Assembly (NCBI GenBank): GCA_964036045.1
Contig: OZ038384.1
Coordinates: forward strand, 98,195,600 to 98,259,599
DNA length: 64,000 nucleotides
Source of the DNA: Eutreptiella sp. 'Long Island Sound 2002'
Lineage: Eukaryota > Euglenozoa > Euglenophyceae > Eutreptiales > Eutreptiaceae
Direction of reading: 5' to 3'
Part shown: in pieces, positions 19,641 to 28,400 of the stretch
How the letters are laid out: the number at the start of each line of letters is the position of its first letter
How positions within the stretch are numbered: the first letter of the stretch is position 1
Translations under genes and position numbers: made by a program
The notes under the pieces: generated by a model
Seen by the model: only the letters and a program-made list of their open reading frames with translations
Told to the model about the DNA's origin: nothing
The model's database searches: none

Positions 19641-20261
19641 CCCTCCAAAGCACTGGCGAAACTTGTTGCCTGCAGATCGCTGGAGGTTGCTGGAGGTTGC
19701 CAGAAGTGCCCATGGAGTGTGCCTGGAGGTTGCTGGCAAAGGTGAGGCAAGCAGCAGCAGCGCAGGCTGCGATGAGCCCACCAGAATGGGTCCCCGTGCC
19801 CTGACAACAGGCTTCAGCGCAAAGGCGTGCTTGGTGCTTCGAGATGGTGGCGGCAGCCTGGCCTCAAGACTCGCAATAAATCAGAAAGCTGTCCAGGCGT
19901 TGCGTTCCATTAAACACTGAAGTGGTCGCCTGCGCCCCGAGCACCGCGAACAGCTGTCCACGCAGCAGCGGCTGTAACCCCCTGCCCCCACTTGGGACGT
20001 GGCTGCGAGCCCTTCCTTGTTGACCGACAGTTAGTGGGTGGCCCGCAGCGGAACTGGTTGGTATGACAGCTAGTTCAAGTGTGGGGTCTCCATCACTCCA
20101 TCATACCCCCCCCCCCCCTTGCAAGGACGGTGGGAGGAGCCTCTTGTCATACAGGGCAGCAGCTCTCCTGATACCCGCACGACTTGCCCCTTGGGTGAAT
20201 CTGGGTGATGGAATGGGCAGAAGCCCCATGGACTATTGCTCCTTAATATGATTTCCTTCCC
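19641..20261. other. Intergenic, no supported gene
   Basis: A C-run followed by TTGCAAGG at about 20107-20127 looks like a left end of the C-run TIR family, but I find no partner. Otherwise nothing. Confidence 0.5.
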
Positions 20262-20486
20262 GCCCCCTCTTGCAACCCTCCCCCCTTGGGGGGGGACCGT
20301 CACTTTGACAAAAAAGCATAGGCAATACTAGGCGCTGAAGGTGCCGAAGAAAATTTTTCTTCAGGCTGTATTGGAAATGCTGCAGTTTTAGTGCTACCAT
20401 TGTGTGGTGCAATCCCCCCCCCGCCCCCATGGGGGGGGACCGGCCTGACAGGGGGCGGGGATTACAAGGGGGCGGGGGGTACTGAC
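20262..20486. mobile_element. C-run TIR element, non-autonomous, second copy
   Basis: CGCCCCCTCTTGCAAC at the left pairs with GATTACAAGGGGGCG at the right; internal GGGGGACCGTCAC and GCGCTGAAGGTGCCGAAGAAAA are shared with 19218-19513. The outer boundary is uncertain by about 10 bases. Confidence 0.65.
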
Positions 20487-21182
20487 GCTCCGGGAACTTT
20501 GGACGTATTTCCATAGTGGTGGGGGGGTGCACGCGACAGGTTCTGCACTGGTGCGAACCAATGTTTTGCCAAAAACATAAGTTTTGCATTCCGGTTCAGG
20601 TCTGTTTCTATTTTATTTGGGTAGAGCTGTTCATGGACTGACCGGAGACATTTCACACAGTGGCAGAGTGCAGACTGTATTGGCTTTGCAGGGAGGAGGG
20701 TGGAGACGCAAAACTGCAACCCCGTTTGCCCTCCCTCCCCTACTGAGACATACAGCAGCCCACACTGATGAGCACACCGTGATCCGGCTCCATACTCTCG
20801 ATTCGGCAGTGCGGCCGGGACGCCTCCTGCTATGGCCTTGTGGCAGTACCCGTACCCTTCCAACGGTGCCAAAGCAATCCCGGCACCAATTGTCATTGAA
20901 GCAGCACGTGTTATAGTTCTGTATGTCCCCTGACTGTATGTCGCATGATGCACGCCGGCAAATTCACTCGCCATTCAGTCCCCATCTGCATTACTCCTTT
21001 CGTCTCCCCATCTCTTTCAGCCCATGACCCCAGGGAGTATTGCATTGTGACGCCATACGTCCCTGAACGGCCTTACCCCATCCCCACCCCCCGCTCCAAA
21101 CAATGCCCATGCCCAAACAATGCGAGTTGTTGTTTCCACAACTGTTGCAACCACGGAATTTGGCGGTTCCATTTGGCGACCG
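20487..21182. other. Intergenic, no supported gene
   Basis: Reverse-strand frame 20462-20974 is open for 170 codons but has no recognised domain and overlaps repeat ends. Not called. Confidence 0.5.
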
Positions 21183-21823
21183 GAAAATTGCTCTGCGGGG
21201 GGGGGGGGGGGTGACATGGACGCCCGCCGAAGGAGGGGGGGGGGTCGGAGAAATGGGGTTCCGTGTTGGGCCCTTTGTTTTGTGTAAGGGGGAGTATCAG
21301 ACGCGGTGCGCGCGCGGTGCATGCGCAGTGCGGGTACTGGGGTTGTTCCGTAGACCCTTTCATCCACAGCCAATCAGGGGGAATGGTAATGCCTCAAGAG
21401 CCCACCAGGTACCATTTACAACTCCTCTCCCAGTAGACCATCTCCTAGGGAAGTTGTTCAAATACCTGACGCGGTGCGGACGCGGTGCGCGCGCGGTGCA
21501 CGCGCGGTGCGCGCGCGGTGCGGATACTCCCCCTAAGAACGGATGTTGGCGCCAAAGGCGCAGGAACACAAAATTTGGCCCGAAAAATTTTTTTCCACCA
21601 ATAATCCCCCCCCCCCCCACATTTGAGTAGTCAAAATGATCAGCGCGACGTGGGTATCATTTTGAGCCATAGATGTTGGGTTGACCCCCCCCCCCCGGCA
21701 CGGCAGGTCGGGCACCCCTGCCCTGAACCCCCCCTCCCGTCACGGCGGCCAAGGAGGGAGGGGGGGGGGTTGGGAAAATGGGCTTCCGTGTCACCCCCCC
21801 CCCCCCCCCGCAGAGCAATTTTC
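21183..21823. mobile_element. 641-bp element with G-run TIRs, hosting nested element E1
   Basis: GAAAATTGCTCTGCG + 14 G + TGACA at the left is mirrored by TGTCA + 16 C + GCAGAGCAATTTTC at the right. A second pair of similar G-rich blocks lies inside. E1 is inserted in the middle. No target duplication seen. Confidence 0.75.
21288..21533. mobile_element. Element E1: GGGGGAGTATC TIR, TAA duplication, GCGGTGC subterminal repeats
   Basis: Ends GGGGGAGTATC and GATACTCCCCC are exact inverted repeats; TAA flanks both sides. Two GCGGTGC-type words follow the left end and five precede the right end. The interior (TGTAGACCC-type, AGAGCCCACCAGG) is shared with E2. 246 bp, non-coding. Confidence 0.85.
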
Positions 21824-22401
21824 TTCCCGCCTTTTCTGGTTTTGGGTCACTGTCTAGCTTTTTCGGTGATTTTCGGGCTGGGGTTGGTGGTTTTCATAGA
21901 TGTTGTTTGCTGTTGGGTGTCATCAGAGCTGGCTCCATCAGAACTGCATGAATGTCTCGAGGTCAATGATGTGCCTGATCCTTTCACTGCTTGTGTCTTC
22001 TGAGGACGCGCGTAGACAACACGTTGTCCAAACAACGCAAGTTTTCGCAATTTGAATTTTTACCGTTGTTTGGACAAGGGTGGGGCTGGGGTAGTACGCT
22101 GGGGCTATTCCTGGTTTCCTGACAATGGCACAACAGGATTCCACTCCCTTACGAAACAGTTCTACATGTATCGCTACGGCGTGGCAGCTGCGGCTGCACA
22201 AACATTGCATCGGACACCAGAGGAGTCTGCAACCTCTCGGTCACTGGTCACCCTGTGGCGATGGGACACCCATTTACGAAGAGTGTTGCAGGCAACACTG
22301 CTGATGTAGAGACTGGGATGCTCTTAGAAAGTGCCTGACAAACTGCACCCCTGGGTGTACACAGGCACGATGAATAAAAAAAAAAAAAAGAATTGCCCCC
22401 C
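21824..22401. other. Intergenic; dispersed 130-bp repeat copy 3 at 22168-22310
   Basis: 22168-22310 matches 16918-17062. An A-run of 14 lies at 22376-22389, directly upstream of the LINE target site. No gene supported. Confidence 0.55.
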
Positions 22402-22413
22402 CCCCCCCTCTTG
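22402..22413. repeat. LINE target-site duplication, left copy
   Basis: CCCCCCCTCTTG, identical to 31226-31237. Confidence 0.85.
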
Positions 22414-23465
22414 TCACAGGAGCGGTCACTCGGGTGGTGTGCCCTCCGGGCCCCCCCGTTTACATGGACAGTCGCACCGCCGCCCGGGCCCCTCGCCCGG
22501 GTAGGCCCCTGGGCAGGGAAGCGCTCGGCGCGCCCAGGGGCCCCTCCAACCGCCCGCCCCGTCACCGTGGGAGGCTGGTCCAGCCTAGAGCAGCACCACC
22601 CGTGCCAGTGCAATCAGGGAGTGCGGACCGCCCCCAGTCGTGTGTAGGGCTCGGCCACCCCCTGCCAATGGCAGTAGTGGGCAGCCTGCGGCATGTCAGT
22701 AGACCTGGAGGTGGCGTGTCCAGGCCGGCGACTCCCCCGGTGGGCTCCGAGTCAGGCTCCCCCAGCCTCCCCACCGGGGCCTGGAGCACCAGGCAACACA
22801 CTGCCCCCCGCACGCGCACAGCCCCCCACGCACACCACCACACCCACAGTGACCAGGGCACGCTGGTATCGTGCCCGGGTTAGTCTCCAGCGTCTCGCAG
22901 GAAACTTCCTGCACTAGCGGGTCCCGCTCTGCATCCAGCGGGTCAGTGGACCAGTCTGTCCACCTCTTGGCGCCGCACACCACCTGGGGTTGATGGAGCA
23001 GGATCTCTAGAGCACGCGGCAGCCAACCACTAGCCCCTCAGCGACCAGACAAGCTGCGGACGTCGGTCGCATCGCCGCAGCGCACACTTCGAGCCCCAAA
23101 GCCGGCGACATAACATATGCCTCCTCCCCCCTGCCCTGCGCCTGCCCGTGTCCTGGCGTCTGCCCCTACACCCCTGGCCCCTTGTGCCCCTCTGCCCGTA
23201 CCTCAGCCCACGCCCTTGCCCCAGCCTGGCCCCTAAGGCCGCCGGACCGCCCGCCGTGGGTCCGCATACCCACACTTACCACCACAGACGCCCGACGATG
23301 CCCATAAGGCCCGAACACACGACCAGCCATATCCCCTGTTGCACACGCTGCCTGCGTGCCCTGTGCCTGGTGCCCTGGCCCTGTAGTGCCCTGCTGCCCC
23401 TGCCACTTGCCCCGCCCCCTGTTGCATCCCCCCTGCTTGCGCCTCTCTCAGGCATCTGATCCGCC

Positions 23466-24947
23466 ATGGCCCCCAAACACGCCTTTGCTGCCAAGTCCCC
23501 GGCCCAGCGTGCGGCTGACATTCGCCCTGGTGAAGCGTGGCCGGCCACTGCCGTGGGCTGGAACGAAGCTGCCAGCAAGCTGCAGCTCAGCGTGGTCCAC
23601 CACGAGTCGAACACGCCCGTGGAGGCTTTTCACCCGGACGAGAACATGTTGGGTGCCCTGTGCCTCTTCTGGGCTGTCGCTGTGGAGACGCTCCCGCCCT
23701 TGGATATCGGCACGCTGCAGCAACGCGACGTCAACTTTCACTGGGGCACATACCAGGGGGCCATGACCGACCTACTCGCGTACCTGGCTGCGGCCCCCTC
23801 CGATGCACTCCACCAGCTCCAGCAAACGGCGGCCGCGCATGTGTCCCCCTTCGGCGACTCCCTTCGTGCCTCATCCCCGGACCAGTTCCTCATGCTCCTA
23901 GCAGGCGACGAATCCCCCAAGAGGCCCATCGACCGCGTGCCGCTCGTCCACTGGCTGTTGACCTGGCAGGCAGCCCACCGCAAAAAAGCCCTCCGTTGCC
24001 AAATCCTGCCGCAAGCTGAATCCCGCCTGCCCGCCCCGTGTCCACTGACCCTCCAGCAGTGGAACGCTGAAATCTCCCGCCACAAGCCTGTCCTGCAGTA
24101 CCCAGGCGTCCTCTCCCGCTTGGCCCTTAAGAGGGCTGAACTCTCCGGACCCCCGAGCTCAGAGCCGCTCTGGAAGCGGATGCTCACGCAGCCCAGCGCC
24201 GTGGCCTCCACCACCGACTTCACGACTGAAATAGAGCGGTTGGCCTCCACCCCCGATAGTCATGCCGAGCACGTAGCCCAATCCATCCGCATCCTCTGCA
24301 CTGACAGTGCCATCCCCGACAGTGCCCTTACCACACTCCGCTCAGTGAAAAGCGGCCGCTCGCTGGCCTCGGCCGTCCAGACAGTCTGGTATGGGTCTCC
24401 AACGAACCTCCGCCCCACCCTGCAGGCCAATCTCCTTGACCTGATCGCCACCGTTGAGGACATCCATGGGTCCTCGGCCATCGAGTCCCACCGTCTCTCG
24501 GCCCTGCAATCCCTAGACCCCCTCGTGGACGCCGCTGCCACCCACCCCAGCCTGGTCTGGTCATCCGCAGCAGCCACCCTCCTTGCCGCCCGCCCCCCGG
24601 TGGTACCCCCTCAAGCTACCGACCTGCTACTCGCTGTCCGTGACGCCGTCTCGTTCCGCGTGGCCGTCTCCGTGGCAATTCAGGGCACCACCCGCCCGCA
24701 GCAACTCGACCACCTGGTGTCTGAGGTCCGGACCGCCCTGCAGCCCACGTCAGGCCCAGCTGCGGCCTACGCCTGGTTTGAGCGCCGCACCCCTGGGCCA
24801 TTCCCTCCGTTGCCTCACCCAGGCGCCCCGTCCCCCCTCCCCCCCTCGCCTCTCCCGTCGGGCGCCTTCCCCTGCCCACCCGCCACCCACCCTCCCGCCG
24901 CCCCCCCCCCCAGCCCCCACTGGGCTACTGCCCCCCTCCCTCGTTGA
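23466..24947 (+). CDS. LINE ORF1 protein, 493 residues
   Basis: Starts at a true ATG in CGCCATGG and is open to a TGA. The first 400 residues are globular in composition and helix-rich with no domain I can name; the last 60 are Pro-rich. At the run of 11 C (24901-24911) frame 3 would pass to frame 1 by a +1 shift, after which protein-like sequence (LVDAPQIIRLRGLRHVPDA) continues for 170 codons. ORF1 is therefore probably about 660 residues, with either programmed slippage or a one-base difference at the C tract. Confidence 0.78.
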   Translation: MAPKHAFAAKSPAQRAADIRPGEAWPATAVGWNEAASKLQLSVVHHESNTPVEAFHPDENMLGALCLFWAVAVETLPPLDIGTLQQRDVNFHWGTYQGAMTDLLAYLAAAPSDALHQLQQTAAAHVSPFGDSLRASSPDQFLMLLAGDESPKRPIDRVPLVHWLLTWQAAHRKKALRCQILPQAESRLPAPCPLTLQQWNAEISRHKPVLQYPGVLSRLALKRAELSGPPSSEPLWKRMLTQPSAVASTTDFTTEIERLASTPDSHAEHVAQSIRILCTDSAIPDSALTTLRSVKSGRSLASAVQTVWYGSPTNLRPTLQANLLDLIATVEDIHGSSAIESHRLSALQSLDPLVDAAATHPSLVWSSAAATLLAARPPVVPPQATDLLLAVRDAVSFRVAVSVAIQGTTRPQQLDHLVSEVRTALQPTSGPAAAYAWFERRTPGPFPPLPHPGAPSPLPPSPLPSGAFPCPPATHPPAAPPPSPHWATAPLPR

Positions 24948-25461
24948 CGCGCCTCAGATTATTCGCCTCCGAGGCCTCCGACATGTGCCAGATGCCACGC
25001 AGGCTTCCAGCGCCCTCACCCACCACATCGGTGCGCCGGTGGCCATCCCCGCTCAAGCCCTCCGCGACGGCTCCCACTTCGCCTCCATTCCCAACGAACA
25101 GTTTCGGATCCTATTCGCCAGCGCCCCCACTCGCACCTACGTTGACCCCCACTCTCACTACACCATCACTATCGACTCCCGCACTGCGGGCGGGGAGCCC
25201 TTCTTCCTCCCCGACAGCCCCGTCAAGCCGCCTCCCAAGAAGAAGCTCCGGAACCAGCCCAGCCGACGCAAAATCGCCCTCTCCGACATGGCCCCGCCCC
25301 CCAGCCACCCCCCCCCTGGTTTCGCCACCTCTGCCAGTTCGACCTCGGCCCCTGCTGCCTCCCCCCAACCACCTCGGACGTACGGGACCCTCCCCCTCAC
25401 CCGCGATGCCCCCCAAACATCCCACCGCATTACCCCCTATCACGGCTCCCGTGTCAACTGA
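24907..25461 (+). CDS. LINE ORF1 continuation in frame 1, ending at in-frame TGA
   Basis: No ATG at its beginning; the first in-frame ATG is late (SDMAPPPSHP). It includes FRILFASAPTRTYVDPHSHY and a basic stretch PPKKKLRNQPSRRKIA that could bind RNA. It ends at TGA (25459-25461) followed by CTT and then continues in the same frame as ORF2. Confidence 0.6.
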   Translation, partial: PPAPTGLLPPSLVDAPQIIRLRGLRHVPDATQASSALTHHIGAPVAIPAQALRDGSHFASIPNEQFRILFASAPTRTYVDPHSHYTITIDSRTAGGEPFFLPDSPVKPPPKKKLRNQPSRRKIALSDMAPPPSHPPPGFATSASSTSAPAASPQPPRTYGTLPLTRDAPQTSHRITPYHGSRVN

Positions 25462-28400
25462 CTTACCCTGCCGCACTGCCTCCCCCCCGGCGCCCTCCCG
25501 TCCACCTTCCTCACCCAGCTCGCTCTGGACTGTGCCATTGCATACCCCCGCCTCCGCGACCTCCGCAGCCTTGCGACCACAGCCCGCTCCCTACTCCACG
25601 ACCTACCGCCTGACGCCTCGTACCCCTTCGCCATCGACCCACCCCACTCAGGCCCCTGCCCCACTGTGTGCTGGCAGTGTGGCACCATCACCCAGCAAGG
25701 GGCTGCAGCCACCGCTTGCCCCCTCTGCGGCAGCCAGGACCACGTCCAATTGCCACCGCCCCGTGACTCGCCGCTGCCGTGGCCAGCCGCTACCTTCGTC
25801 GCCCGCTTCCTGGCCGCCCTGCCACCCCCTGTCGCCACGCCACGGCCCTGCCTGCCGCCCCTCCTGCACTACCGCGCCCTCCGCGACTTTGCCCTCTGGA
25901 TCTCCCAGGCCGTTCGAGTGCTCCAGGTCGATGACCCTGACCCGGTCGTGAGCATCCCGATCGTCGTTCACGGGTACATTGTCTGGTTCTTTGACGACTC
26001 TCCCTCCCATCTGGCCCCCTGGCCCCACCCCCAGGCCCATTATAACACGTCACTGCATGGCGTTCCGGGCCACCGCTTATGGCTCACCCCTGCCCCCCCC
26101 TTGCCCACTACTATTGTGGCGTGGTTCTGCCCCTCCTGTGGCCGCCCCCAGCTCCCTTCCGCGGCCATCCTCGACCCTACCCCCTCCCTCCGCCTCCCCA
26201 ACGCTGTGTGCCTGCACCCCAGCCCTGGCACCTCCCACCTGACCGCTAGCATCGCCCACCGCTCCTACGTCCGCCCCCCCGGCTCGCCACTCCTGCAGGG
26301 TGTGCCCTCAGCCCCAGTTCGCCCGGGCACCCCCTGCTTTCACCCCGACCACTCCCTCCTCCTCCCATCTCCGCCCTGGGCCCGCCACCTGCTGTCCCTC
26401 GACCTCTCCCCCCTCAACCTGCGCCGACATGCGGGACTCGTCTTCCTTTCCTGGAACATTGGGGGCGTCGCCTCCCAGGTAGACTTCGTTGTGCACACCC
26501 TCCTCGCCCTGGAGGTTGACGTCTTTGCCTTCCAGGAGGTCTGGACCTTCGAGCCCCTGCTCCAGGCCATGCCCACCCTGTACGCCTGCCACATCAGCTC
26601 AGCCGAGGGCTGCGGCACTGGTTTCGTACTCGGGTGGCGTAGATCCCTCCAACACCCAGCCACACCGCCTCGTATCGAACACGATGCCGCCGACTTACTC
26701 GTCTCCTCAGTCCGCCACCACACCCTGGGATTCCTCCTGCTCGCCTCCGTGCACGTCCACCCCGATTTGGACTACAAATCACGCCGCGCCATCCTCATCA
26801 ACCTCACCACCCTCGCCACCTACCTCCGGGCAGCCCTCGAACTCGTGGGGGGTGACTTCAACATGTCGCGGACCTGTACCCGTCATCCCCTGGCGGCAGC
26901 GTGCCGCGGCGACGGATGCATGCTCCGTTTCCGCCCAGCCTTCCCAGCCGACACTCCCACTCACTACTCCAGCTCGGGGGGTGTCCCCAAGGCGACCTGC
27001 ATAGACCACGTGTTTATCAAGGGGGCGCGGTCCATCACAGATGCGGATGTACTCCCTTCGCCCACACCCCACAAACCCCTCCTCGTCTCCGTTGAGCCCC
27101 TGGAGGGCCTGGCCGACATCCGCAGCTGGCGCATGGTACGCTGGCGCCACTCTCCCCCCGGCACCCTGCCCCGCCTGGCTGCGTTGATTGACCTCCTTTG
27201 GGGCTGGCTGGCATCTTATCCCGTAGGCCCCAAAGCCTTCCACCAGTCCCTTTGGGCAGCCGCCCGTCACCTCATCCCCCACCCCAGGCCAGTGGACCAC
27301 GTGCTGCGCGACCTCCGCCGCCGCTCAGCTCCCCGCACCGACGCCGAGCTTGCCGACCTCAGGGAGTTTGTAGCTGCCACCGCCGCCCGCCACGGAGTAG
27401 AACGACCCGATGAAGTTCTGCGATCTACCACCATCACCGGAGCTACCAAAGGTGCCCTGTGCCGCCCCTCCAACCCGCTGCGCCCCTACAGCGGGATCCA
27501 GCCAGACTTGGGCTGTGAGCTTCCCACAGCGACCGCCCGCCTCCAGGAAGTGCATGACCAGGCATCGGCCACCACCAGGCACCGCGGGCATACCCCGGAC
27601 CTCGACTTCCTCACCGCCACATATGATCCCTCTAAATGGGATCCGTACTTCGACCCCATCGCGCACCTACCCGCTGGTCTTCTGGGTGACCTCCTTGCCG
27701 CGGGCGTAGACCCGCGGGACCGCCCACGCCGAGGCCTCTTCAGCCGACAAGTGGCAGAAGGCCCAGTGCTCCGCCCAGACAGGATATGGCGCTCAGTAAC
27801 GTCCCCGGGATCGCTGTTTGCTGGCCTGGACCAGTGCCCCCAAGCGCTCCTGCACCACCTGCGCCACGGAGGTGTCCAGGGCGTACAGCGCCACCTGCAG
27901 CTAGTCGACGCCGGCGCGGACTCCCTCTCCCTCGACTCCGTCATGATGGGCATCGACAAAAATAAGCCCTTCCCCCACCTCTTCAAAGCCCACCGCCCCG
28001 TCACGCTCACGTCTCCACTCACCCGCGCGGAGTCCCGCGCAGCCCGGGACATGCTGGTCCCGTCCCTGGAGATCTCCGGCACGCTTCCCCCAGACGCGTT
28101 TGCATATCGGTCAGACATACGCCCAGCCTTCCTCGCCCTCGCCCTCCGCGCCACCGTCTTCTCCAGCCTAGAGCGCCACGGCTCCGCCGCCATCACCGAC
28201 TGGGACTCAGCGGACGCTTTTCTCCGCCAGCAGCGCGAGGACTGCACCCACTTGCACAGCATCCTGCAGCTCCCCTGGGATTTTGGGCCCTGGGCCGTTA
28301 AATACTACGGCCGCCTACGCATCCACCCACTGACTGCAGACGGGTTCGCCCCGCCCTACGTCACGGAGGAAGGGTGGAACCAAGGGGACAACCCTTCGGG

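Noticed and set aside
24944-25951. 335-codon Pro/Ser-rich frame overlapping LINE ORF1/ORF2
   Set aside because: Starts at TTG and is the shadow of the C-rich frame 1 coding sequence; composition is frame-shifted ORF2.
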